Both the position numbers and the translations under genes were made by a program. A stretch of 61,482 bases of DNA from Caryophanales bacterium (GTDB lineage: Bacteria; Bacillota; Bacilli; Bacillales; Bacillaceae_J): assembly GCA_012840465.1 (NCBI GenBank), contig DULJ01000075.1:1-61482 (forward strand), in the 5' to 3' direction. The notes beneath the pieces were generated by a model that searched no databases, was not told the origin of the DNA, and saw nothing but the letters and a program-made list of their open reading frames with translations. Positions 43,056-51,099 of this stretch are shown piece by piece; the stretch's first letter is position 1, and each line of letters opens with the position of its first letter.

Positions 43056-44413
43056 AAAACCCTCCCACGGTAAAAAATAGTTATTCCTAGACTAACCATA
43101 ACGACACCAATTAAACCAGCTAACCAATTTCGCCCTGCATCAAGACTAGCCCCATCAGCCTCATATTGAACAGGTTGGGTGTAGGGGTAGCGGTCCATTC
43201 CTTTTTCACCTGAAAAGGCTGGAAAGATCTTTTCAATTGAGGACCAGAGCTTGATCGTTGGACTTTCAAAAAAGAATTGTAGCATTGGATTCTCCTCAAC
43301 CAATTTATCGAACAATTTTCCAGACTCATACGGAATATCACCAATCCCGTCACCATTTAGATCCATGCCGCTGTAATCATCCCAATAATTACCTTGCCCA
43401 TTTAAATCCATCGGCTCAACCGCTGTAAAAATTTTCGTTTGCACAATATTCCCAATAAAGTTATTGTTAATCATTGTATTACGCTCATTTTTGTCCTTTA
43501 AATCCAAGCCAATGTAATTTCCAGCAAAAGTATTTTTTTCAATTTTACAGTCTCTGGCATCCTGCAGACTTAGACCAGTATTATTAAAAGTAACGCGATT
43601 ATTCATGATGTTGATCCGGTCCGAGTCAAAAATTAGAATGCCATGGCCGCGATAATCTAGATTCTCCGCGATCACATTATCGGTAAGATTAAAATCATCC
43701 GCATCCATGATCATGACGCCGGTAATGTTCTTAGTCGAAATATTTTCTGTTAAAAGGCCTTTTTTAGCATACATAATATGGTAGCCATACCTGGACCCTT
43801 CTACTTTGTTTCCTTTAACTGTGCTATTTTTTGCAAAATCAAAATAAATACCGTCCTGAACCTGTTGAATCACATTCCCTGTTAACTCCGTATCTTCAGC
43901 GTAAAATAGATGAACTCCGTTCCCTTTTCCTGAAAAATGACCATTATAACCGGTAATTTGATTATCAACGATTCGGTTTAAAGCTCCCTTATAAACATAA
44001 ATGCCATAATGAATTTCTTTGAACACATTATGCTGGATCAGATTGTTAGAGGATTCCACCCATATTCCGGCATCCGTATCCCTTTGACCGCTCTTTTCAA
44101 TGATGAAATTTTCAATTACGACATTGGGGGCTTTTACTTCAATGACATTTCCGTTTCCATCCCCCGCTATAATGGCCCCTTCTTCACCTATTAATTGAAC
44201 CGGTTTTTCTATTACTAAGCTGCCTTGATACTGTCCTTTTTTCACCAAAATCGTGGAGCCTTCCACTGCTTGACCAATCACCTTCTGTATACTTTCGCCT
44301 GGTTTGACGACAATTTCTTCTTCAGCATTTACAGCAGGCTGTAGTGAAAATATGACACCAATAAATAAAAATAATAAAAATAGCTTGCGAATCATTATTC
44401 TCTTCACCACCAA
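43052..44413 (-). CDS. NosD-like beta-helix protein of the second cluster
   Basis: Protein of 453 aa with a signal peptide (about 1-30, KLFLLFLFIGVIFSLQPAVNA region) and a right-handed beta-helix of NxI/NxV ladders (VDNQITGY, YGYHIMYAKK, GNYWDDY near 340), closing with a C-terminal membrane helix (about 425-445). It is paralogous to NosD at 14242-15660, including the GNYW motif. The TTG at 44413 follows AGGAG well; ATG at 44395 is an alternative. First gene of the nosDLYF operon. Confidence 0.9.
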   Translation of the reverse strand: MVVKRIMIRKLFLLFLFIGVIFSLQPAVNAEEEIVVKPGESIQKVIGQAVEGSTILVKKGQYQGSLVIEKPVQLIGEEGAIIAGDGNGNVIEVKAPNVVIENFIIEKSGQRDTDAGIWVESSNNLIQHNVFKEIHYGIYVYKGALNRIVDNQITGYNGHFSGKGNGVHLFYAEDTELTGNVIQQVQDGIYFDFAKNSTVKGNKVEGSRYGYHIMYAKKGLLTENISTKNITGVMIMDADDFNLTDNVIAENLDYRGHGILIFDSDRINIMNNRVTFNNTGLSLQDARDCKIEKNTFAGNYIGLDLKDKNERNTMINNNFIGNIVQTKIFTAVEPMDLNGQGNYWDDYSGMDLNGDGIGDIPYESGKLFDKLVEENPMLQFFFESPTIKLWSSIEKIFPAFSGEKGMDRYPYTQPVQYEADGASLDAGRNWLAGLIGVVMVSLGITIFYRGRVL

Positions 44414-44508
44414 TCTTCTACTCCTCTACATCATATCCATTAAATGTGAAGAAACAGAAAAGAAATATTGAACAAAAAAGAACTTACCTTACTAGGTTCG
44501 TCCTTCTT

Positions 44509-44772
44509 TTATACTGCGTATGGGGTTGTTTCTTTTAAGAGCAACATTCTTCTTGCAACTTTTTGACACTCTGGTAGAGGAATAGATTCCTCAAATGAAA
44601 ATTCGTAAATAAATTGAATTCTCTTTGCTAAATACTTTTGATCATTAATTTCATGGACAGCTTGAATAATATCGACTACTTCTACTTCGTAAGCACCTGG
44701 TCCAAGCCCTAAAGGGTCCCACTTATTAATAACCTCTCTTAATTTTTCATTTAACATTTTCGACCCTTCCAT
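44509..44772 (-). CDS. DUF1871 family protein (YugE-like)
   Basis: Protein of 87 aa resembling B. subtilis YugE (DUF1871): KLREVINKWDPLGLGPGAY, a domain with Asp-Pro-Leu turn, then helices to the C terminus. The cytosolic family has no known function. YugE is also near the yug/kapB block in B. subtilis. Two starts are possible: ATG at 44772 (AAGGTGG upstream at 5 nt) and ATG at 44757 (AAGGG upstream at 7 nt). Confidence 0.8.
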   Translation of the reverse strand: MEGSKMLNEKLREVINKWDPLGLGPGAYEVEVVDIIQAVHEINDQKYLAKRIQFIYEFSFEESIPLPECQKVARRMLLLKETTPYAV

Positions 44773-44933
44773 CTAAACCACCTTATTAAAATAAATATAT
44801 TCATTCATATTCTTATTTTACGCCCGGAATCCTGCTTGGACACATATGTTTTATTACAGATTTACGACATTATGAAAAGAACAAAGGAAAAGGGCGCCAC
44901 AACTGCATTGGGCCCCTTCAAAAAGAATTCGAA

Positions 44934-45695
44934 TTATTTATCATTGACAACAATTTCATTGATAATAACTGACTCAAGTGGTGCACTTGATGTTGAATTG
45001 ACTTTAACGCTAGCTATTTTATCTACGACATCCATACCTTCGATTACTTGTCCAAAAACGGTATGTACATGATCAAGCCAAGGTGTTCCCCCAACTTCCT
45101 TATACTTATTAACAATCGTTTCCGGGAAACCAGCCTGTTTCATTTGTTCCAACAACTCTTCTTCAATTGCATCTGATCCCGCTTGTACGATAAAAAACTG
45201 ACTTCCATTTGTATCAGGTCCACTGTTGGCCATTGACAAAGCCCCTCGGAAATTTGCTAATTCTGGAGCAAACTCATCTTCGAATGGACCACCCCAAATA
45301 CTTTCGCCACCTGAACCATTGCCATTTGGATCCCCACCCTGGATCATAAAATCACTGATAACCCGATGGAAGGTTAAACCATCGTAATAACCGTCTTTAC
45401 TATGGGTTATGAAATTCTCAACCGCTTTTGGTGCTTGTTTAGGGAACAGCTTAATTACAATATCACCCATTGTTGTTTTCATTGTTACTACTGGTTCTTC
45501 ATCACTAACTGGTTCAAACTGCGGTAAGCTTGTAATCTCTTGTCCATTGGCTTCCGTTTGTTCACCAGCTGTTTCTGAGCCTTTTTTGGTAGCATCATTT
45601 TCTTTAGCTGTATTTTTATCTCCTCCATTTCCACCACAAGCTGTCATGACCGCAATTAAAACAGCCATTATTGTATAGAAGAATATCTTTTTCAT
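44934..45695 (-). CDS. cyclophilin-type peptidyl-prolyl isomerase, lipoprotein
   Basis: Lipoprotein of about 253 aa, lipobox MTACGGN. A linker rich in Gly, Asp, Lys and Glu (about 20-60) precedes a cyclophilin domain (about 75-250): NFITHSKDGYYDGLTFHRVI (in part), IQGGDPNGNGSGG, FRGALSMANSGPDTNGSQFF. The catalytic Arg (FHRV) and Phe (SQFFI) are present. It likely folds exported proteins at the outer face of the membrane. The ATG at 45695 fits the signal peptide; 45713 has no good site. Confidence 0.93.
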   Translation of the reverse strand: MKKIFFYTIMAVLIAVMTACGGNGGDKNTAKENDATKKGSETAGEQTEANGQEITSLPQFEPVSDEEPVVTMKTTMGDIVIKLFPKQAPKAVENFITHSKDGYYDGLTFHRVISDFMIQGGDPNGNGSGGESIWGGPFEDEFAPELANFRGALSMANSGPDTNGSQFFIVQAGSDAIEEELLEQMKQAGFPETIVNKYKEVGGTPWLDHVHTVFGQVIEGMDVVDKIASVKVNSTSSAPLESVIINEIVVNDK

Positions 45696-45791
45696 CCTAT
45701 CTCTACCTTTCATTTTTATTTATCACTTTATATATGATAAGATTTTTAGCAAGGGTCTGTCAAAATTTCTCATCGTGGGGGTAATATAGCA

Positions 45792-46175
45792 ATGTCTGAA
45801 GTATACCAAATTGGGCAAATTGTTACAGGAATTTATAAAACCGGAAAATATATTGGTGAGGTAACAGCGATCAAACCGCAGCATATTACGATTCGTGTCA
45901 AAGCTGTTTTAAAACATCCGCTTCAGGGTGATCTGCACGCGCCAAGACAATCGGATGTTTTATTTTTCCATGAAAGAAGGGCCTTGGCTCTAAATGAACA
46001 AACCAACATTCCAAAGACACAAGTTAAATTATATGAAGATGAAGTGCCGGAGTATTATGAATCATTGAAAAAGGTCGTTGATGACCAAATCACGGAGCTT
46101 GGAAATACAGATAGTGAGTGGGCAAAACAATCGCTTAAGATTTTTGAAAGCTTGAAGAAAGAATACTTCAAATAA
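45792..46175 (+). CDS. kapB: KapB, kinase-associated lipoprotein B-like protein
   Basis: Protein of 127 aa matching the KapB family: YQIGQIVTGIYKTGKYIGE, the HPLQGDLHAPRQSDVLFFHERRAL block, and a helical C terminus ending SLKKEYFK. KapB is needed for KinB-driven phosphorelay in B. subtilis sporulation. No kinB follows in this window; the next gene is on the other strand. GGGGG precedes the ATG. There is no lipobox, so the lipoprotein name is historical. Confidence 0.9.
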   Translation: MSEVYQIGQIVTGIYKTGKYIGEVTAIKPQHITIRVKAVLKHPLQGDLHAPRQSDVLFFHERRALALNEQTNIPKTQVKLYEDEVPEYYESLKKVVDDQITELGNTDSEWAKQSLKIFESLKKEYFK

Positions 46176-46179
46176 TAGA

Positions 46180-46221
46180 AAAGGGCTACCTTCATGTGTT
46201 ACGGCCATGAGATAGCCCTGT
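46180..46221 (-). terminator. terminator between kapB and a small membrane protein gene
   Basis: AGGGCTA and TAGCCCT arms with inner CATG pairings. On the minus strand a short CTTTTCTATT follows; on the plus strand no T-run is present. Confidence 0.55.
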
Positions 46222-46227
46222 AATCCA

Positions 46228-46575
46228 TTACTTAACAATGGTCTTTTCATTATCATTATCTTTTTGCCAACTATTTAATAAGGACTTCCTTTTGATTAAA
46301 AGAGATATAATTAAAATTATTTCACAAATAACAAGTAGAATTATTCCTATAAGAGTATTACCGATTAATAAAAATTCGTTGATTCCCCAAGAATAATATA
46401 ATAAAACAAATAAACCTATTATCGGGATACCCGTATTGATTAAAATACCAAAAAGACAATATAAAAAAAACGAACCTGTCTTTTTTATCATATAAGATGT
46501 ATACTTATAAGTTATAAATATACTACTAACATTTAATAATGAATATATAATTAAAGCTATATCATTATTATTCAT
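46228..46575 (-). CDS. small membrane protein of unknown function
   Basis: Protein of 115 aa with three or four hydrophobic segments (about 5-22, 28-62, 65-95) and a basic C-terminal tail. AAGAAGGGG precedes the ATG at a good distance. No family recognised. It begins an AT-rich stretch (46.2-49.9 kb) of small exported or membrane proteins, one C39-like protein and IS remnants, and its own base composition is lower in GC than the neighbours, which suggests an accessory patch. Confidence 0.55.
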   Translation of the reverse strand: MNNNDIALIIYSLLNVSSIFITYKYTSYMIKKTGSFFLYCLFGILINTGIPIIGLFVLLYYSWGINEFLLIGNTLIGIILLVICEIILIISLLIKRKSLLNSWQKDNDNEKTIVK

Positions 46576-46721
46576 AAAAAACCCCTTCTTGTGTGTGTTA
46601 CATTACATTATAACAATTTCAATAAAAAATCCCTCCAATATTTGAAATTATTATTACTCCCAAAAGTTGTGTTACCCTTTTTCAAATACTAAAAATATAA
46701 ATAGGGACTCATTTCTTTTCA

Positions 46722-47048
46722 CTATTCTTCAGTCAATATTATAAAATGATGATTTAAATCATTAGAAGAAACATAAACTGTAGCATCTTCCCCCTCCAAT
46801 TGTCCAGAAATAACAAAGTAAACAGGAGTTAGTTTCTTTTGTTGAGAGGTTAAATTAACAATTTCATTTTTTTTTAAAAGTCTTAATTCAACATTATTGA
46901 TTTCTGTTAAACCATATATCTCTTGAGCTAACTCTTTTGCTTGTACTAAAGTTATTTTTGGACCTGGTTTATTTGAATTGTTCAAAACTGTATTTGAACA
47001 ACCTACGAATAATAAAAGTAAAATTATTGAAAAGTATAGTTTATTCAC
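46722..47048 (-). CDS. small lipoprotein of unknown function
   Basis: A GTG at 47048 with AAGGAAG 9 nt upstream gives a 108-aa lipoprotein MNKLYFSIILLLLFVGCSN with lipobox FVGC (Cys 17). A TTG at 47057 is an alternative. The mature part has a small beta-alpha module (KITLVQAKELAQEIYGL and PVYFVISGQLEGEDATVYV) resembling PepSY-like inhibitory domains, but I would not press this. It follows the C39-like protein gene by 17 bp on the same strand, so the two may work as a secreted pair. Confidence 0.6.
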   Translation of the reverse strand: MNKLYFSIILLLLFVGCSNTVLNNSNKPGPKITLVQAKELAQEIYGLTEINNVELRLLKKNEIVNLTSQQKKLTPVYFVISGQLEGEDATVYVSSNDLNHHFIILTEE

Positions 47049-47065
47049 CTCTAGCAACTTCCTTT

Positions 47066-48115
47066 TTAATTAGGTTTTACAGTTACAATTTCGTTCCAAG
47101 AACTAAAATTCGATAGATTTAAATATATATTTTTATTTGTTGAAGGCCATGTATCATGAACAATTACAAAACGATACCATTTAAAATTCTCTTCGGGTAC
47201 TTGATATTCTTCGTAACCAACACCAGTCATATCATGGTTTTCATAGGTAGGGTCATTTACAACGTTAATAATATTTGGTCTATTATTGTTAATCTCCGTT
47301 TTATGAGTAGAATAACTATCTGATACTCTTGAAACAGAAACTGAATACCCTTTTTGATCCCAAAAGTTAATCATTCCGGTTACTCGATCGTTCCAATCTG
47401 TTTTTCCTGAACTACGATCAGTATTCATATTTGTAGCTAATACTTCAATTAGTGTTTTATCAGTAGTTGTACTTTGAACAAGATTAGGATATCCGTTGGA
47501 ATCCCAGTAACGGACAATATTTCCAAATGAAGTTGGACTACAGCCTATATACCAAGCCATATCAGCTACATTTAATATTTTGCTTGAGTAACTTATAATA
47601 GTTTGAATGCCTATTTGTGGTTCATTCTGTTCCTTATTTGTAAATCCTTTACTAAGAGATCCTTTGCTTTTTAGACTTCTTTTATTAATTACTTTTTCTG
47701 ACCGTAGGTCTAGATATGATGCATTATCTTCTTGTTCAACATAATGCATTGTAGGTCCAACATAAACCGCCTTTTCTTCATTCTTCTTTTTATTTATATA
47801 AGGGTGAGATCCTTCTCTTGTAGATTCTAAAACTTCTGGTTGACTTGTATTACTTATGATAATGTACCCCTTGTCTTCTCCTTTTTCTTCTACTGTAAAT
47901 AGAAATGATGTTATATTGCCATCGAAATCATAAAGTGGAAATTCATATTTAGCCTTTGCGTTCTCCCAATTTTCTGTATTTTGGCTTATTATTGATATAT
48001 AGGTATTAACTTCGTCAATAACCGTCTTGTCAATGTTTATAGATTTTTCAGCAAAAACAAGTGGGGATGACGTAAACAAGAACATCGAAACTAATAATAT
48101 AATAATCTTTTTCAC
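47066..48115 (-). CDS. secreted C39-like cysteine peptidase-family protein
   Basis: Protein of 349 aa starting at GTG after AGGAGTGG, signal peptide 1-22 (ending LVFAEK). A propeptide-like region with EKGYIIISNT-type motif (about 25-150) and a basic linker precede a papain-like domain: Cys 192 in GCSPTSFGNIVRYW, His 294 in ENHDMTGVGY, and His-Asp 320-321 in VIVHDTWP. The Cys/His/Asp set fits a C39-family (PF13529-type) peptidase. It could be a processing peptidase for an exported peptide or a toxin-like enzyme; no bacteriocin gene is seen nearby. The gene partner is the small lipoprotein at 46722. Confidence 0.72.
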   Translation of the reverse strand: MKKIIILLVSMFLFTSSPLVFAEKSINIDKTVIDEVNTYISIISQNTENWENAKAKYEFPLYDFDGNITSFLFTVEEKGEDKGYIIISNTSQPEVLESTREGSHPYINKKKNEEKAVYVGPTMHYVEQEDNASYLDLRSEKVINKRSLKSKGSLSKGFTNKEQNEPQIGIQTIISYSSKILNVADMAWYIGCSPTSFGNIVRYWDSNGYPNLVQSTTTDKTLIEVLATNMNTDRSSGKTDWNDRVTGMINFWDQKGYSVSVSRVSDSYSTHKTEINNNRPNIINVVNDPTYENHDMTGVGYEEYQVPEENFKWYRFVIVHDTWPSTNKNIYLNLSNFSSWNEIVTVKPN

Positions 48116-48424
48116 TAATAACCACTCCTATTTTAAATTATAATTATCCCCAAAAGGCGCCTTTTTGTGAATAACTCACCGGGTTGAATATTGGCGAAGT
48201 GTGATTCGTAAGCTTGTTGAATATTTTACTTTTGCAAGCGCAGCCTTATCTTCAATATTTTTACAAATTTTATAGTTTCAAAATTAAGGGCAGCTGTCTC
48301 CTCCTTTTATTTAAGAATCCTACAGAAGATTTGCATTTAAAATAGAGAAAAGCCCATAAGTTGAAACATTAATAAGTAATCATCTATTTCTTTGCCATTA
48401 CTTTTCACAAAAAGTTTTGGATAC

Positions 48425-48832
48425 TCATTCTTCTATATAATATAAGAAGACTGCATAGGTAACATTCCATACCATACATACAATGCATAAAATTGCATGA
48501 TAGAACCAAGCTTCTAGGACCCCCAGTTTTATTACATACTGATGATGACCCCATAATAAAAAGAAAAACAATATAAAACATATAAACACCCAATATACTA
48601 ACTTATGACTAGTCGGATGATTTTTTATCTTAGAATATATATGTATCAATACTGCAAATGCAATCGCTGTTAAAAAAGTCGGAAGCGTTTCATCATATCG
48701 AATTCCTCTAACCAATCTTAAGTTAAATGCTTCTTTAATTAAGTACTGAACTCGGCCGTGAAGCATATCAGATAAGATAATTAAAGAAAAAATTACAATA
48801 CGGTAAAGTTGCTCAGACTTTATTTTTTTCAA
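48425..48832 (-). CDS. membrane protein of unknown function, tandem copy 1
   Basis: Protein of 135 aa with four hydrophobic segments (about 12-30, 50-66, 74-95, 105-128), starting with TTG after AAAGGGGAAAG. No family recognised. Near twin of the downstream product (about 85 percent identity by eye), differing mainly at residues 20-45. It belongs to the tandem repeat above. Confidence 0.65.
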   Translation of the reverse strand: MKKIKSEQLYRIVIFSLIILSDMLHGRVQYLIKEAFNLRLVRGIRYDETLPTFLTAIAFAVLIHIYSKIKNHPTSHKLVYWVFICFILFFFLLWGHHQYVIKLGVLEAWFYHAILCIVCMVWNVTYAVFLYYIEE

Positions 48833-49133
48833 ATTCTTTCCCCTTTACTAAAACTAATAACAATGAATGAGGCAGTCCATTTAAAACCAAGTAGAGTACT
48901 GGCGAAGTGTGATTCGTAAGCTTGTTGAGTATTTTACTTTTGCAAGCGCAGCCTTATCTTCAATATTTTTACAAACTTTATAGTTTCAAAATTAAGGGCA
49001 GCTGTCTCCTCCTTTTATTTAAGAGTCCCACAGAAGATTTGCATTTAAAATAGAGAAAAGCCCATAAGTTGAAACATTAATAAGTAATCATCTATTTCTT
49101 TGCCATTACTTTTCACAAAAAAATTTTGGAGAC

Positions 49134-49541
49134 TCATTCTTCTATATAATATAAGAAGACTGCATAGGTAACATTCCATACCATACATACAATACATAAA
49201 ATTGCATGATAGAACCAAGCTTCTAGGACCCCAAGTTTTATTACATACTGATGATGACCCCATAATATAAAGAAAAACAATATAAAACATACAAACACCC
49301 AATATACTAACTTATAAATAGTCGGATGATTTTTTATCTTAGAATATATATGTATCAATACTGCAAATGCAATCGCTGTTAAAAAAGTCGGAAACGTTTC
49401 ATCATACTGTATTCCTCTAACAAATCTTAAGTTAAGACTATCTTTAATTAAGTTATAAATTTGGGAATAAAGCATAGCAAGCAAGATTAAAAAAGAAAAA
49501 ATTATAATACGGTAAAGTTGCTCAGACTTTATTTTTTTCAA
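49134..49541 (-). CDS. membrane protein of unknown function, tandem copy 2
   Basis: Protein of 135 aa, paralogue of the product at 48425-48832 and of the same length when started at the equivalent TTG (49541) after AAAGGAGAAAG; a longer frame to 49583 is possible. Four hydrophobic segments in the same positions. The two proteins differ most around residues 17-40 (LILLAMLYSQIYNLI here), an outward loop or helix, which may hint at diversifying change. Confidence 0.65.
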   Translation of the reverse strand: MKKIKSEQLYRIIIFSFLILLAMLYSQIYNLIKDSLNLRFVRGIQYDETFPTFLTAIAFAVLIHIYSKIKNHPTIYKLVYWVFVCFILFFFILWGHHQYVIKLGVLEAWFYHAILCIVCMVWNVTYAVFLYYIEE

Positions 49542-49711
49542 ATTCTCTTTCTCCTTTACTAAAACTAATCCTGAATTATTCACAGATTTTCAGAAAAGGC
49601 AGTTCATCTAGCGCCATATAAGACTTTTGGAGTCGAATTTTTAACAATAAATAAATGAAAAAAGAATCCACTTCTGATAAGGTTAAAGCAACTAAGAAAT
49701 AACCAACAGAA

Positions 49712-49915
49712 AGGATTCTTTATAGGGCTACTCTACCTCAAATTACCCTTGATTTCAATCGGAAAATTAAATTGTCAAATGATGGAGGTGCACTATCCTC
49801 CGATACAGGTGAATTTCTCTTTCGAGAATTCGATGATAAAATCGGATTTTCAAAAACACTCGTAAATCACTTGAAGTTAAATGATTCTAAGACGTGTTAC
49901 TCACATTCCAACGAA
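49712..49915 (+). pseudogene. IS1380-family transposase N-terminal remnant
   Basis: A plus-strand frame gives TLPQITLDFNRKIKLSNDGG, then ALSSDTGEFLFREFDDKIGF, then NHLKLNDSKTCYSHSNEII, which is the typical start of IS1380-type transposases (leader, then SSDTGxFLLREFDEKLGF). It then runs into the azlD end and stops at about 49947. The rest (DDE core) is missing, so only the left end remains. The junction near 49900 marks the right edge of the accessory patch. Confidence 0.72.
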
Positions 49916-50248
49916 ATTATACAACATCACAACCCCTATTCCGACAACCACTGTCAATAATAGGCTTCTAGTCAGGAGCCCTACAACCAGACAAACCGCT
50001 GCAGCCATTAGGTGTGAAATTTCCCAGTGCTGGTTATCTTCTAAAGGAAGTAACTCTTGCGCCAATAAAGCAGATAAGATGGCAACAGGTATATATTTTA
50101 ACCAGCGCATACCCCAATCAGGAATATCAATCTTACTTAACACGACCAAAGGTAAAATTCGGGGCAAAAGCGTCATGATTGCCCCACCAATAATGATTAA
50201 TAATACATCCCATCTTATTTCCACTTTTGCATCACCATCCCAACACAA
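49901..50248 (-). CDS. azlD: AzlD-like branched-chain amino acid transporter small subunit
   Basis: Protein of up to 115 aa with four hydrophobic segments, family AzlD: GGAIMTLLPRILPLVVLSKI and WLKYIPVAILSALLAQELL. The start is uncertain. The frame begins inside azlC; a GTG at 50224 (VEIRWDVLLIII) overlaps the azlC stop by 10 bp and fits the usual AzlD start. With AzlC it exports branched-chain amino acids and analogues. The stop lies against the IS1380 remnant, which may have trimmed the 3' non-coding end. Confidence 0.9.
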   Translation of the reverse strand: MCWDGDAKVEIRWDVLLIIIGGAIMTLLPRILPLVVLSKIDIPDWGMRWLKYIPVAILSALLAQELLPLEDNQHWEISHLMAAAVCLVVGLLTRSLLLTVVVGIGVVMLYNFVGM

Positions 50249-50931
50249 GCAGCAAAGATTGTTCCTATAATAACGTCAATTCCGGTTGGAACAACCATGC
50301 TGGCAATTACCGTAAAAGTAACCGCACTAAAAATGACGGTTATTTCAATCGCTATTTTTGCTTGATTTAATACTTGTAGTATAAGCAAGCCAATAAACAT
50401 CGCAGGTAAAGCAAAATCAAGTCCTAAAGTTTCAGGCCGTTCAATCCATGTTCCAAAATAGCCTCCAGCTACATTTGCCAACAGCCAGTTGAGATAAGCC
50501 GTTACGTTTAGGCCAAGCATCCAATAATAATCGGCATGCTTTTTTTGGGCCAGATGGTTGGCTGCGACACCAAATGTTTCATCTGTTAATAAAAACCCGG
50601 TAACAATATTCTTTTTCGGTGGAAAGTGCCGAAAGTAAGGCGCAAGGGCAGCACTCAATAAAAAATATCTCAGATTCACAATAAAAATCGTCAAAATAAT
50701 AGATATGACGGGGGCACCTGCAACCCACATTCCCGCAGCAATAAATTGAGCCGAGCCTGCGTAGAGAAGCAAGGACATAAGCGCTATTTCCATTAAGCTT
50801 AATCCAGCTGTTTTTTCCACCACTCCTGCAGCAAAACCAATGCTTAAATAACCTAATACAGTCGGTAAACAATCCTTTACACCTTTAAAAAAGGCATGAT
50901 TGGCTTCACTTGTCATGACTAGTCTTTCCAT
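50215..50931 (-). CDS. azlC: AzlC-like branched-chain amino acid exporter subunit
   Basis: Membrane protein of 238 aa, family AzlC: LPTVLGYLSIGFAAGVV, LLLYAGSAQFIAAGMW, IFIVNLRYFLLSAALAPYFR and LTDETFGV are the hallmarks of the family. The start ATG has GAGGGAG 8 nt before. It is the first gene of azlCD and lies 168 bp downstream of a TrmB-type regulator gene on the same strand. That gap has an operator-like motif shared with the regulator's own promoter region. Confidence 0.93.
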   Translation of the reverse strand: MERLVMTSEANHAFFKGVKDCLPTVLGYLSIGFAAGVVEKTAGLSLMEIALMSLLLYAGSAQFIAAGMWVAGAPVISIILTIFIVNLRYFLLSAALAPYFRHFPPKKNIVTGFLLTDETFGVAANHLAQKKHADYYWMLGLNVTAYLNWLLANVAGGYFGTWIERPETLGLDFALPAMFIGLLILQVLNQAKIAIEITVIFSAVTFTVIASMVVPTGIDVIIGTIFAACVGMVMQKWK

Positions 50932-51052
50932 CTCTCATATCTCCCTCTCAAACTGAATGATCCTCAGAAGACTTCTTGAATCAATGTACCCGTATCACAC
51001 TCTTGCCCCCTACCAGTTGGATAAAAAGTTGTCTGATCATCTCCATTTAGGT

Positions 51053-51075
51053 GTTATTTAACTAACTACTATAAA
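51053..51075 (-). promoter_or_regulatory. operator-like motif upstream of azlCD (copy 2)
   Basis: GTTATTT, 6 nt, CTACTATAAA at 51053-51075. It matches 20 of 23 positions with the motif upstream of the regulator gene (51930-51952). Both lie in intergenic DNA. Confidence 0.7.
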
Positions 51076-51099
51076 AACTAGAAGAAAATACGGTTCATT

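Larger units (their letters stand above)
48193..49580. repeat. tandem direct duplication of about 708 bp
   Basis: The unit beginning GGCGAAGTGTGATTCGTAAG at 48193 recurs at 48901, an offset of 708 bp. Both copies carry the same non-coding lead (AAGCGCAGCCTTATCTTC, GGGCAGCTGTCTCCTCC) and the membrane protein gene in the same place. The copies differ by scattered substitutions and a few indels, so the event is not very recent. Homology fades near 48892 and 49580. Copy 1 explains the 308-bp gene-free gap 48116-48424. Confidence 0.9.

Noticed and set aside
48405-48593. Frame opposite or offset to the duplicated membrane protein (also 49045-49302)
   Set aside because: Shadow of the main frame; the longer frames have good ribosome sites and conserved length.
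49772-49960. Open frame of 62 codons as a separate small gene
   Set aside because: It is the N-terminal remnant of an IS1380 transposase; it lacks a ribosome site and runs into azlD.
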